From Lindgomyces ingoldianus (Eukaryota > Ascomycota > Dothideomycetes > Pleosporales > Lindgomycetaceae): a DNA stretch of 64,000 bases. Shown here in pieces: positions 11,536 to 23,449 of this stretch. The position numbers were made by a program, and so were the translations under genes. Within the stretch, counting starts at the first letter, position 1. The number at the start of each line of letters is the position of its first letter. The notes under the pieces were generated by a model. It ran no database searches, was not told where the DNA came from, and saw only the letters and a program-made list of their open reading frames with translations. The DNA lies in contig NW_022985233.1 in the NCBI RefSeq assembly GCF_010093535.1, positions 99,060 to 163,059 on the forward strand, given 5' to 3'.

Positions 11536-13566
11536 CTACACCTTCCCCAACGCCTCTCTAACCTTCCCAACCACCTCCCTCGCCCTCCTCCTCCTTTCAA
11601 CCCCCACATCTTCAACAATTGGTCTCTCATACCCTTCCACAATCACCCTAACCCCCTCCTCCACAACTTTCAACGTCTTCCTCCCCTCCTCTCTAACCTC
11701 CGCCTGCCAAAGCCCCCTCGCCCTCTCCCACAACTTCTGCATCCGTCGAAGTGAATACACAAAGCCTAGAGCTGCAATAGCGCTGGCTTCAAAAACGCTG
11801 AAAGACGGTATTGAGACATAAAAGAGAGCCGAGAGAGCGGTGGAAAGGGAAGTTGTGGAGAGGGTGGTGAGGACGAGGCGTTGGGCGAGGGCTTGGAGGT
11901 GTGGGACGGTTTCTTGAAGGAGAGAGGTGCGGGATACGGAGATTTGAGAGCGCCACGGCTGTGATGACCGGCGTTCTGTCGATATTTTCGTTAAAGGGGT
12001 TTCTTGGTCCAGCGGAATTGGAGTCGAGGACGATGGGTTGTTTTGCAAGAATTGTTCATTGGCTCCAGCCTGCGGGAGAGGGGAGGTGGGTTGGAGCGAT
12101 TGAATGTTTTCGGGGAACCCGGCTTGGTTTATGCGGCCAGCCAGGTATATGCAATTCTTCTCTGCGTCTACTAGCCACCGACGCTCTAATATCTCGGACG
12201 TGATCATCCCAACATCGTCCACACGCCAGAGAAGTTTCCACCACGAAATCTTATGCCAGTTACGAGCCTCAAATGCTTCATCTAGCTGGTCTCGGAGTTC
12301 TGTATGCGCAGTTTCCGCCCAGGAATCGAGGTGCTTGAGAATGGATGCGGCTTCTTGTCGAGGCGTGGTTGCTATTGCAGCTTTCTCTCGATGGTGTGCA
12401 GCTTCTCTCATGATATTGGCCTCGATATCATCCGTGACAGATTCGATGAACTGTTTGATTGCCGGCTTTAATTGTGAACCAGATGGGTGAAGTCCTTGGA
12501 TAAGCCAGTGTGATAAGTTAGGCATACCGCTACTATGCCACCCTTTTTCATAGATTCTTGAGTTTGCAATTGACTCTCTGAAGCTTGCCAATGCTTTGGT
12601 GCCCGTGGTAAGGTTCACCAAGGAGCATGTATTCTCCTCATTCAAAGACGTCTCGTCTAAAGACGCAGGTGCGTCAATGGCAAGTTTAACAATACCTTTC
12701 ATATCACAAAGGCTGTCATTTGCATATCTGCCATACGCCACCGCGCTGTCGATCCCCTCGCCGAGCACCAAGGTTTTATGTACCGGGTATGGAGATGGAC
12801 TACTCCTGACTAATGAAGCCTGTAGTTTCGGGACTATGATGGCATCACCCGGTTCCTCTGACGCGCAAGGTGTACCAGATCCCGAGAGATCGGCATTTAA
12901 GGTAGACACGAGAACTTCCAGATTGTATGCTTGTAGGGTTCGTGATGGGATCGAGAGGATTTTGAATAGCGGATTTGGAGGGTGCGCATCGGTTTCGTCT
13001 CCGTACCTGGAATCTCTATCAGCATCGAAGCGCGTTGCTCTGTAACGTGGATTCCAACCGCAACAAAACTGCTCTCCCGACCTCATCCTCTGATGCCTCC
13101 AACAGTTTCTCCCAGAGTCCTTCCGCACTCAATGGATCCGCGAGTAGTAATCGGACGAGCTTCTGTGCGCATCTTTGATCGCTCAGAGAGAGTACTGTGT
13201 CTAACGTTAGCTTGAAGAATAGAGAACTTGCACTTAGGATATACCCGCAACCCGAACGACAGGATCTTCCACTGACAACCCTCGCAGAGCCAATTGAAGC
13301 CTGCTAATATTAACATACGTCTCCGCTGCATCACTCAGTTCCGACAGGGCATTGTAGAGCTCTTTCTTTCGCGGGGGAATACTGGGGCCCGCATTTATCG
13401 CTGTCGGAGAAACTTGTGTCGAGGCGAAACGGATCCGGAGGTTCGAGCATGGCGGAGGTGCTCGAATTGGCGTATTGCGATAGCTTATGAAGGATGTAGA
13501 TCGGCTAATTCCTCTTCTACTTAGGAGGCACGTTGATCGCTGCACGAAAGCCACCCATGGAGGCAT
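11536..13566 (-). CDS. Mitochondrial membrane protein, possibly Mmc1-like
   Basis: Three exons (13566-13245, 13200-13059, 13006-11536) give 644 aa. Intron 1 is 44 bp with a clear CTAAC branch site. Intron 2 is 52 bp, with branch CTGAT and acceptor TTCCAG, but its donor (GTTGGA) is weak, and GTTGCG 6 bp upstream is an alternative in the same phase. The first about 45 residues are Arg/Ser-rich without acids, a likely mitochondrial presequence. A long helical middle region contains the motif 'WWKLLWRVDDVGMIT'. Two hydrophobic segments lie at about 530-552 and 555-572, followed by an Arg/Glu-rich amphipathic tail. This layout suggests a matrix-facing inner-membrane protein. It may be the fungal dynamin-like cristae protein Mmc1, but that name is a tentative recollection and no GTPase motif is visible. 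Confidence 0.7.
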
Positions 13567-13924
13567 TGGGTTGGAAGTTGAACCTGACTTTTGCGCGAGT
13601 TCGAAGATGATGTCGGAACTAGATCGGAAGAACTGTCGGACCGGTAACGTCACGTGCTTGGGTTTGCATGGACATGTGCAACCGCTGGACACATTAAAAG
13701 CTTTGTGTTCCAAAAATAAAATCTCATTCCCAGCTACGCTGGCACTCTAAGCCATGGGCACTTGATCAGCCCAATTACAACTATTCATCGTAGGCTTCCC
13801 TCTAGGTCACGGCCCCCGGCTTCACAATACGCCTGATTGGTATACTAGTGACAGTGTAATGCCCAGGTCAGAAAGAAGAGTCAGATACTCTTATCAAATT
13901 GAGCCGTCAGTCCCAAAACCGCTA
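13567..13924 (-). promoter_or_regulatory. Spacer upstream of the mitochondrial protein gene
   Basis: A 358-bp gap separates the calcineurin stop from the next start on the same strand. It contains CACGTG at 13651-13656, 85 bp before the downstream start, in the context GTCACGTGC. No gene is seen. Confidence 0.4.
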
Positions 13925-15967
13925 CTAGCTCCTTCGGCTACGTCCAGACCCGGATGACCTTAAGAAGTGATTAGCACTGGGTAGTATGCTTGTGGAGAGG
14001 CAGAGACTTACATGCTGATTCTTCTAGCGACGGTCGCGAGTCCTGTATCGTTGTCCGCCTCCTTGGTAGCCTTCTCGAGAGCCTGCTCTCGGCTAACCTC
14101 TTGCGATTTTCGAACTTCTTCATGGCTTGGTGGGAGTCGCTCGTTCTGGAGATCAACCTTTCGGGCGTCTTCGAAGCTATGAATAGCTTGCTTAATTCCC
14201 TCTGCACCGAGCATGAGGGTACCCGCAGGGAGTCTGCCACCGGATGCTGTCTTCAATTCAGTAACGCGCTCAGACTCTTCACGTAATACCTGGAATACGC
14301 GAGAGAGTCTGCCAATAGCAAGAATCTTGTTCTTGATTGCCCGACGCTTGAATTCGGTGGACTCTGGATCCATGTTTGCAGAAAGTGGTGGGGAAGAGGG
14401 ACCTGAAGGTAGGGAGCTGGGAGTCTCCTCCTCAAGCTCTTCTTTCGAACAGGTATTCAATATTGCAATGAGCATATCAGTGACTATGAAAATTAGCAAC
14501 GGTCCAAGTGTCATAGAGAGGGGATGTACTTTTTTCACCAACAAATGGAAGTGACCAAGTGAACACATCCATGAAGTTGGGCAACCAGTAGGGATGGGGC
14601 GTGCAGTCTGAACCTGGTTAGCGGGGTCCTAAGCCGGTGCCGATTACCACTCTTACTAAATTGTCTGATGTTCATCACATTGTTCTCATACTTCAGAACC
14701 GCCGCCTTGTTGTTGTAAACATCCAGATAATTCGGCGCACTGAAAATCGTCATGACGCTAGGGAAGCCGGTAGTACGAGTCTTACGGTACATACGATACC
14801 CAGCGTCTTGGGCTTCGTGGGCGCGGATGATGGACAGAAGATTGTTCTTCTCAAGGAAAGCGCATGCGGCCGGGTATGAAAAGAAGTACGAGCATCCGCG
14901 GACATGATTGTGGATGAAGAAGTCGTTTGTCTTCTCCTGCCCGAATTCCTCCAGTGGGTCGGCCCACAGAATATCACACATCAGTCCGTGAGTGGGCGGC
15001 TCCCGGAACCTATCAATCTAAGAAACAGTCAGTGGCTGTTCGTTCCATTGTTATGCTTGTTCAATACTCACACTCTTCAAGTCTTCCAGAGTATGTAGCT
15101 CAGGGCTCAACCCGCCATGTATACATAAAAATTGTTTGTTCATGACTGCGGCGAGGGGTAATGCGCAGAAGGATTCCATGCAAGCTTCGTAGACCTGCTC
15201 CGAATACTTATGCTTGCACTCTAACTTGAACGTAAAGTAGTCGGTTAAATGCCGACACTCGTGGTTCCCACGGAGCAACCAGAGGGTGTTTGGATACCAG
15301 ATTTTCAAAGACCACAGATACAGAACGCACTGAAGAATGTCAGTACTATCTCTCTCGAACAGCGAGAATGCGCCTTGCCTCAATGCTGAAGTATCCTCGA
15401 TCAACGTAGTCTCCTAAGAACAAGTATCGCGTCTCAGCAGGGTCCCCGCCTACTTCGAACAGCTTCATGAGGTCGTAATATTGCCCGTGAACGTCGCCGC
15501 ACACCGTAATAGGCGCGTCCATCTCCAACAGATTCGGCTCTGACTTTAGAATCTCGGTACCTTTTCGTATGATCCATAGAGCTTGGTCCTCAGTCAGACG
15601 ACCCTCGCGGTAAAAATGCTGCTTCAGGAACTGCAGATTGGGCTTTGTGCGATCTTGCGGCGACAAGAATTGGTCCTGAGTCGGCGGGTGGAAGGCAGGC
15701 GCTTGAACATCTGACAGCCAAGGCGGGGTCAGCTGAAATTCGCGTGCGAAGATGGACATTGAAGCTCAAAGCATGTTTGCTGTATTCTGTTGGGAAGAGT
15801 GGAACAACCATACCCTTGCAGACGCGCTCTAAGGTGCTCACTTGGGTGCCATCTTCCATCGTATGCAGGGTGAAGTCAATCTCAGGCAGGGGCTTCTTCT
15901 CTTTGACAGCGCGGATGGCATTGTCCAGGTATTTGGTCTGGTCAAACGGCTGCTGGCTGTTGTCCAT
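13925..15967 (-). CDS. cnaA: Calcineurin A, Ca2+/calmodulin-dependent Ser/Thr phosphatase 2B catalytic subunit
   Basis: Seven exons (15967-15814, 15710-15379, 15329-15072, 15017-14657, 14607-14530, 14483-14012, 13958-13925) close exactly to 562 aa, the normal size for filamentous fungi. Phosphatase signatures are present: GDVHGQ, GDYVDRG and RGNHE. The calcineurin B-binding helix follows ('[19 protein letters not shown]'), then a Ser/Pro-rich linker typical of filamentous fungi, the calmodulin-binding segment ('[20 protein letters not shown]') and the C-terminal autoinhibitory part ending in an Arg/Ser tail. The enzyme dephosphorylates Crz1-type transcription factors and controls growth, stress and virulence in fungi. 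Intron 2 (15378-15330) uses a GC donor. The last exon is only 34 bp and is supported by a GCTAAT branch and a frame-closing TAG. Confidence 0.97.
15330..15378 (-). other. GC-AG intron of calcineurin A
   Basis: A 49-bp intron interrupts the catalytic domain between 'GYFSIE' and 'CVLYLW'. The donor is GAG|GCAAGG and the acceptor CTTCAG. No GT donor nearby restores the invariant protein, so the non-canonical GC donor is strongly supported. Confidence 0.9.
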
Positions 15968-16754
15968 GCTAGGCAGACTTGGCGAGGGCAGCGACGCAGG
16001 ATTGTGGGTATGGGTGGCAGAGAAGAGCGGGAGGCAACGAGGGGGGAGTGGGGAGGGTAGCGGAGACCCTGTAGTGGCGACGGGTGAAACGAGTGCCGAG
16101 GCTGTCTGGAGTGGTGCGGATAGCTCAGAACTATGGTAAGCTAGAACTGGATGTGAATAGAGTCGCTGTCGTCGGCGTCGCGTGCCTAGTGGTGTGCTGG
16201 CAAACTGGAGCTGGATAGGGCTGAGAAAATCCCAAGGTGTCGACCTGGAGGGGACGCCGCTTATGTAATGCGAAATACCTGAGGGTTCCCAATGGGGAAG
16301 TTGGTCAGAGAACAACGTCACTGCACATGAACGGTGGAACAGTTCAACGCAACACTTTCATCTGTGTTGAGATTTTGATCACACTTTGTGAGCATGGAAA
16401 ACAGGATATCCGGGGTATATATTCAATTCTTAAGTGTACTACTGTACTCGCAACTTTTGCGAGTCTTACTGCTGTGGTGGGACAAATAATGGCATGGAAG
16501 CTCAATATAATACCGAAGACTGGGTATGGATGAAATTAAAGAAAAGAAGAGAGACTGGAGAAGGTGTCCACGCTAATCCAGATACAAAATAGCAAAATGG
16601 CCCAAAATGCCATGCCAAAACCGGGTATGTACAGATACTCCAATCCTCAGCATCAAGCCGTAGATATCATGCTTAAAGATGCTGGCCAAAAACTCCAGGT
16701 AAATGCTTGCATGGCGACAGTGGTCGACATGTGATACATTGTGAGATTTCGCAC
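15968..16754. promoter_or_regulatory. Calcineurin upstream region and LPMO 3' side
   Basis: This 787-bp interval lies between the calcineurin start and the stop of the AA11 gene, both on minus. Frames here run on from the first calcineurin exon without a domain. It probably holds the calcineurin 5' leader and promoter. Confidence 0.4.
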
Positions 16755-17948
16755 TTAGATCATCTCGGAGCCGTGTCGGCGGTGGAGGTGTACTCGGCGG
16801 CCACGTGCAGTACGACGAGTGATGGCGCCATTCGAACAAGACATTCCAGCAGCAAGAGCTTGCGGAACAGCACATCCACGATTGCAGAGACCAAACTGGT
16901 TGCTACCGATGCAGACTACACCACCATCGTTGGTGCATGCGACACAGTTTCCGGAAGCTGCTGGGGCAGCCGGAGCCGCACCAGTTGGAGATGGGGCGGC
17001 AGTGGGTTCAGCCAGGCTAGCGGTCGTCGTAACAACAAGAGTAGTGAAAGATGTCTGTGGGCCTCCAGCGGCTGAAGAAGCACCAGGGGCAAATATACCT
17101 CCAGGATTTGAGGTAGCAGGAAGAGAAGCGAGAACGCTAGTTGCAACAGGCCCGGTAGGGGCAGCTGAAGAAGCGCCACCACCTCCGGTAGCCTTAGCAG
17201 GAGACCCCATTGTACCGGCGCCAGCACCCATCTTGAACATCGAAGAACAGCCTCCATTGTCGACGATAGAACTACCCAGCGCGGCCCCGACCCCAGTAAC
17301 AACCGAGTCACCAGGCTGGGGATAAACAAAGTCCTGTGTTTCAACGGTTCCGCAGGTGGAATTGGGCAGGTTGATAACGAACATGTCCGGCAGCTTGGCA
17401 AAGAAGGCTGATGAGGCCTCCTGAGACGCAGCTTCAACTCCGCCCGAAACCATAATGGGAGCGCAGTTCTGATAGTATTCGCGATTGCCCACTTTATTCA
17501 GCCAGCTCCAGCTGAACGTGTATTGGCCGTTTGGAGTATCCTTTGGCATCGTTACGGGAAAGGTGTTAGCACCAGTGCCCAGGGGGGTTTCTGGTGTCAA
17601 GTTGCCTTCAACGTTCGATGGGCATCCACCAATAACGCTATGGATAACCTTCCACTGAGACTGCTTCGTAGGCTCCTTATCTGTGGTGATCGAAAACTGG
17701 CATGATCCACCACCATGAACTGCTGAGCCCATGAACCGAACTGTCTGTGTCTCGCCGGCTTTCCAGTTGTTCATTTGTACGATTTTATACCCGGTTGGGA
17801 ACTTGCATGGGAAGTCGGCGCCGTTTGGGTCTAATGGAGCGTTTTGCACGGATCCATTGTTGAAAGGGACCGGGTTGAGGAGGACCATATGAGCATTCGC
17901 GGCAGTTGCCAAGAGCGCGATGCGCAAAGTCGGAAGGAAGAACTTCAT
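16755..17948 (-). CDS. Secreted AA11-type lytic polysaccharide monooxygenase with X278-like tail
   Basis: One exon encodes 397 aa. A signal peptide ends after Ala19, so mature protein begins with His20, as the copper histidine brace requires. The second brace His is H78 in 'GSAVHGGGSCQ', and a candidate axial Tyr is Y159 in 'GNREYYQNCAPI'. These blocks match AA11 enzymes, which oxidatively cleave chitin. After a Ser/Ala/Pro/Gly-rich linker (about 250-340) comes a Cys-rich module with six Cys ('CVACTNDGGVVC' to 'GMSC'), like the X278 module often attached to AA11 and thought to bind chitin. The protein ends in a basic His/Arg tail. It probably acts outside the cell on fungal or arthropod chitin, which is inference. 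Confidence 0.9.
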   Translation of the reverse strand: MKFFLPTLRIALLATAANAHMVLLNPVPFNNGSVQNAPLDPNGADFPCKFPTGYKIVQMNNWKAGETQTVRFMGSAVHGGGSCQFSITTDKEPTKQSQWKVIHSVIGGCPSNVEGNLTPETPLGTGANTFPVTMPKDTPNGQYTFSWSWLNKVGNREYYQNCAPIMVSGGVEAASQEASSAFFAKLPDMFVINLPNSTCGTVETQDFVYPQPGDSVVTGVGAALGSSIVDNGGCSSMFKMGAGAGTMGSPAKATGGGGASSAAPTGPVATSVLASLPATSNPGGIFAPGASSAAGGPQTSFTTLVVTTTASLAEPTAAPSPTGAAPAAPAASGNCVACTNDGGVVCIGSNQFGLCNRGCAVPQALAAGMSCSNGAITRRTARGRRVHLHRRHGSEMI

Positions 17949-20900
17949 CGTGGTTATGTATATGATAGAGAATAGATATAGCTTCTGCTAAGAAATCGCG
18001 AAGACCAGCTACGCGATGCAAGGAGTTGTGCTTGATTGGAAGTTGTGGTGTTGTGAAGAACCTGAAGAGGTTATTAGAATATGTAGTTGCGTGAATAATG
18101 AGAAAGTTAGAGGGTGCCCTCTTCATTGTGTGTGTATTGACGCGGGGTGAAGTGAAGTCATCGTTGAGAGTGAACAATCTCGGAATCACAATGCAAAGCA
18201 TAGGAACAGGCTCAACAATGTCACTTACCAGTGAAATAGTGAATGGTTTAACAGCTGGTGCAAAATGTAGTCGGAATCAAGACTAGTCGAGGCTCTTTCA
18301 GAGTATGCTCAAAGTTCAACAGAAGGAATGTGAGGGAAAGTCTCCCAGAAAAAAAAGTCTCTGCCACAGGCAAGAGTCCAGAAAAGAAAACTTTGAAGAA
18401 CGGGAAACGTCTGCGGCAAGCCAGCGATGGATGGAAACACAAGGAGGGTACCGGTCATATTTAAGTTGGACTCCGCCTGAGTGTGGCGAGCAATAAGATC
18501 TCAGGCCTTCGCCGCCCAAGGTGCGTGGCACGGAAACCCACATGATGCTAAGGTGGATAATCGTGAAGTTACATGGGATGATAGGAAGATGAAGGCTGCA
18601 TCATGCGGCGATTTTGGAGTTCAAACAGGCTATTCCAGACGCGGCTTAGGTATGAAAGGGACGATGCTAGAGGAGCAGAATTAGTGGAGAAGAATAACGC
18701 AGGCACGCGGCTTTGTGAGGCTCGGCAGGTACGTTACCCGCATCATTGGCTGAGCAGGAAGGGGAGTGGAATTGTTCATGAAACACTGAGGGTGAACGAC
18801 TCATCATGGCCGCCAAAGGGGCGACGTCAGGTTTGACACCAGGTCAACCACTTCACCGACACTGGGAACCTGCAGGGGCAAAGATTGGGTGATTGGGATT
18901 GGCTGCGGCGATTCACCAAGCGAGATCCTATCGATAACTTTAATTTTCCAGGACAGCGGGGCTAGCCGAAGCGGGTTTCGGCGTCTGGCCACGGATCGCC
19001 ACTCGTCAAGCTGAAACACCACTCCCTGTCTCACAGCACCTGCAGGCCCCCATTCGTGCCAGGGCGAAGCGCCCGTGCCCCTCCACAAATTCTCCTTGCC
19101 TACCGCCTATCCATCATCCCCCAGCTTCGCAACAGTCTGGAAACGACGACTCACTGAATTCTTTTTGCCGCTGAGATTTGTGTGTCAGGACAGGTGAGGT
19201 GTCATCATGTCCAGGTATCCCGTGGTCATTACCGCCCTCGGCTTCTCACAGACTGCTTACGACCGCCGAGGTGTGAATCGTCCCGTACTGTGCCGTGAAG
19301 GAAGTTGGCGCCGAGCCAAGATGCGCATTTAGGAGCGGCAAGTGAAAGCAATCTTCAAGCTCGGAGTCTATTTTTTTGGCAGAATTTGACTTTGCTTTCG
19401 TCTTCAGAAACCCAAGAATACTTTTGCCGGCTTTGGTTGTTCAACCTTTTTGAGCTAAGTTGTTCATGCACATTCTAGATATCGAAGAAGCGTGATTGAG
19501 GAGAATGGCTGAGAAGTCTTATGCGCTGAGGAATAGCCTCAAGAGCTTCAAGGGCCGGCTAGGCAACAAAGCAGACAAGGACAGCCACCTACCAGGATTC
19601 GAGATTTACTTTCCTCGCAATATCTGGCTCTTGAAGATCGCCCTTTCTCATGCATACCGCTGCTAGTGTCTTGGTTGGTCGGTTTGAGCCAACATTGACG
19701 CCAGTAGGACGGGGCAAACTGTTTCAAACAAATGAACAGGAAGCTCAGAAAATCTTTTACGGAGCTAGAAAAGCCAGTCACCATCTTCAGGTAGCATACA
19801 TTATGTGGTCAAAGAGGCTACCTTTCCCAATGGCAATTCAGTGCATTTTCGAAGAAAGCTTTGTTCGCTTTGCACACACCAGGCTGTACCCTTGGTCAAA
19901 GATTCACTTGTTTACCGAATAGCATGTGTCATGAATGGTACATCTCACAATGGCCAGCATCTTTTATCTTGACCCTCAACTTCTTTTAACAATCCCTTTT
20001 GTATCATCTCCAGCACATGAGGTACTGGATCCGCCCTAACCAGGACTCCTTCTCCAACCCAACGTGCGCCCACCCCTTAGCCCCAAAATTACTTCCATAC
20101 CCATAGCGCAACCTGAGTCCTTCCACATGTCCTTACAACTCCTTCATCCCCATCTTAGCAGTATTCCTCACGTCCTGGACCACAACACTCGCAACAAATA
20201 GGGCAATGATAAAGGCTATAGATGTCGGTAGCTTTGGTAAATATTGTCCTAGATGTCGAAGATAAACAACCATTTTTACCACAGCATAAGTGCAGAGAAT
20301 CCCTTCAGCGACGGCCAACATTATCGTTGACGGAACAGACGTTCTGACGGCCCGATTCTGAATCTAGAGAAAGGTACCGCAGCATCCAAACCTGGCCAAA
20401 TTACGAACAAGCTGAAATAAGTCTCCTAAAGCGGTCCTTGGTGACAAGCTTTTTGATATCGCCAATCTCCCTTTTTGAAGTCCGTAATGTCGAGCCAGTA
20501 GCTAGAAGGACTTTGGAGGCAACCTAGGACCACGATAGTTGAGAGGACTTCCGTGTCCAGACGTTTCAAGGTCCAGGGCGTTAATACAATAGAGAAGGTC
20601 AAAGCAGATTGAATCTGTGAATCTGACTAAAGACTAGTCAGGTAATCGCCACGTAAGTGCGAGATAGGCTTGTTCAGACTCGAGAGTGTAGGGGGTTGGT
20701 GTCTGGGTTTTGTTGAATTCAAGTGCAGAATACTGTTCTACAATACGGAAGTGATTATGATCGCCATGCTTTCCCGTTGAAATTCGATAACTCGAGATAT
20801 AGCTTCGTCGTAACTCAGTAGTGATGCGGTATCATTAGTGCTAGCTTCCTCTAAAGGACTGGATAGGCGACTACGCTCGTCTTTTACTTGCTGTAAGTTA

Positions 20901-22034
20901 GCTGTAGTGCTAACTCCAAGTCGTAATCGGCTTCATCCTGCTCAACCTGTTGGGCGAGTAATTGATCAAGGTCTTCTTGAACAACGGAGGCTTCTTACAA
21001 ATCCCCCACCGCCTTCTTTTCTGTCCTTCTCTCTGTAATTCTTCTTTTCCTCCTCACTCTATGGCAGTGAAGTGGTGCTCTTTACCTAAATTCCTATATT
21101 CTAATACGAGCTCAGCGCTAGAAAAGTGGAGAGGGCGAGGAGACAGCAGTCTTTTTTGAAGTACCCATGCACTAAAAGGCAAGGGAAATGCTTCTTCATC
21201 ATACTCGAGATAATGTTATTCCAATGCTTTAACGCCGTGAGAGCGACAATCCGGGCGGAGTTCGTCCGTGCTGGGTCATGCTTAGTTCTGTATTATTAAC
21301 GGGTTCGATTTCTTCCGAAAAGCTGTCTTAGGAATTCCAGGGGGGAGAAGTGGACACAAAGGTCATATAGGCATTTGAATTTTATATACCGGAAAGCTCT
21401 ACCATGGGTTGCCCAATCAACTTTGCGTTTGGTATCCTACAATTACTATATAAATCATATAGCTCCTCGAACCCTCAGCTCACAATACATGACTTCTCTC
21501 ATAACTCATGCCCCCTACAAGGCTACGAATACACATCTTCCTATTTTGAAGATTCAATTTCCCAGTCCGCCAAGTCATCATGGATAATGCATGGCATGTA
21601 GATGTCGCACGGGAAATGCCTCCAGCCCTATAAAACCAAGGAAAAGTCACGTGAATGAATATCTCCTGGCTGCTCGCCATGGCTCAACCTCCCCAGCCTA
21701 CTAGCAACGACCCTCTGCACTGTGACTTAGGGGATAAGTATATCAATATCGATGGCCGGTTCGATCAGGCTGAAAGAAGGGAAATCGATGCACAACGTGC
21801 GCAATGCCATCCAGCCACACGCCATGCTGCCAATAAGAAAAGACAATGTCCGCAAGCTAAACAAGGAGAGTTTGGGGGTCAAGACTGTCCTTCAAATGGT
21901 CTCCGCCCCCAACACACTTCGCAGTGCTCAAGCCCGGCAGGTTGACTAATCAGCTTTTTGGAACAAAAAGGCTCATTTGCGATAAGTTGACTCGTCAACC
22001 GTTGGGATCTGGGTAAACTCCGTTGCCTTGCGAA
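17949..22034. other. Gene-poor 4-kb region
   Basis: No intact gene is supported. Small open frames occur on both strands. The best candidate is a short two-helix membrane fragment at 20133-20363. Another small frame at 21752-21949 has no recognised match. Composition becomes AT-rich after about 20.3 kb. Confidence 0.4.
20133..20363 (-). pseudogene. Possible terminal exon of a membrane protein
   Basis: A 76-codon phase-0 stretch follows a good acceptor (TTTCTCTAG) and ends in TAA. It has two hydrophobic segments, 'TIMLAVAEGILCTYAVVKMVV' with one residue omitted at each side, and 'TSIAFIIALFVASVVV'. I could not find an upstream exon in a matching phase: the sequence before the acceptor reaches stops. 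It may be a relic of a multi-pass protein or chance. I do not recognise the family. Confidence 0.2.
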
Positions 22035-23449
22035 ATGTACTTTCAACCATTTTCTCTAGCTATGGTATCGTCGATTTTGGCTCTGGGAGAAGCTGGCGTT
22101 TTCCGTTTACCGATTACGAGAACGACTATTGGATGGGATTTTAGATTTTCCTACGAGTCTGCTCACAAATATGTACGGCTATTATGGTGGAGTCTAAAGA
22201 AGTGGAATCTGATTTCATCATCTAGGATCGCCAAGCCGTTCTCACACCTAATCATCGAGTACAACACTCGCCAGTCTCACACGGCATTAAGAACAAGCGA
22301 TATCCAGGTGATAGAAATAGTGCATCTGGATTATGGGATATCTTTAATGCCGAGAAGAGCTATCGCGGCGACAATGACATCGTCTTCTGGAGCATCTACA
22401 CCACGCCCGTCAGCATCGGCAACCCATCACTCAAACTCAATGCCGTTGTCGACACTAGCTGGGGGCCTCTTTTCATCCCCTCCGCCAACTGCACCTACGA
22501 TGATTACGAGAAAGACCATTGTCTTGTTCATCCACTTTACAACTCGTCGTTGTCATCAACCTACCGCGAAAATCTTACCGCTACCAAGCTTGCGTACTGG
22601 AGCTACTCAGGAGTATATACAAAAGGCAGTATTTCCCTAGATAGCCTGCATGTAGGAGACCTGGAAATAAAAGAGCAAGAGTTTGAAGAAGCAACGTGGT
22701 GGCGTGCAGGATATCTGACGCGCGACGATCTTTTTGATGCTGTGCTTGGTCTTGCACTCCATCGCACATTCGATGAATGGGGCAATTTTAGTGCGCCAAG
22801 TCCATTCCAGAACATGGTTGATCAAGAGCTCTTAGACGAGGATCTGTTCACGCTACAGCTCCCACGGACCGATCACGAGAGAGGAGAGATCACTCTGGGC
22901 GGCCTACCCGAGAACGTAACCTGCAACAAGTTCATAGACGTACCATTAGACCACAGCAAAGATAGCTCTGGTGACCGTTTCTGGGATTTCTACCCTTCGA
23001 ACGGATGGAAAATCTCCGTTCAGAATATCTCTATGTGCTACGACTGCCCTTACACCACGCGACCAATTCTTACCGAAGAGCACATCGCGATCATTTCATC
23101 TTCTCACCCCTACATTTCTCTCCCAAGCGAAGTTGCGAAAAAGGCCAATGAATATATCGGCCTGAAAGAGATGATGGACTGGATTGACTGCGAGGATCGA
23201 TCGAGCTTGTTAGACTTGATGTTCACGTTTGGGCCAAATGGCGAAAGTATTACGTTAACGCCTTGGGACTATTTGATCGAGGTGTATGATGATTTATATG
23301 AACAGTTGAAGTGCGTTTCTGCGTTTCAGAATTTAGAGGGTTATGGGGAGCAAGGGTTTATTATTTTGGGAGCGCCGTTTTTGAATGGGGTGTATAGTGT
23401 GTGGGATGCTGAGAGGGAGTATATTTCGTTTGGGAATCGGCCGATGTGA
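22035..23449 (+). CDS. Secreted pepsin-fold (A1) protein with degenerate active site
   Basis: Two exons (22035-22172 and 22226-23449) joined over a 53-bp intron (GTACGG, branch CTGAT, TCTAG) give 453 aa. The N-terminus ('MYFQPFSLAMVSSILALGEA') is a signal peptide. The pepsin fold is clear: 'NAVVDTSWGPLFIP' at the first active site (Asp122), 'SSTY' and 'GSISLDSLHVG' after it, 'DAVLGLAL', and near the end 'FIILGAPFLNGVYSVWD'. The second active-site loop, normally an Asp-Thr-Gly, reads 'AIISSSHPYISLP', so the second catalytic Asp is Ser337. DTG at the first site is DTS. The protein is therefore probably not a protease. An ATG at 22023 in frame would add four residues. Confidence 0.8.
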
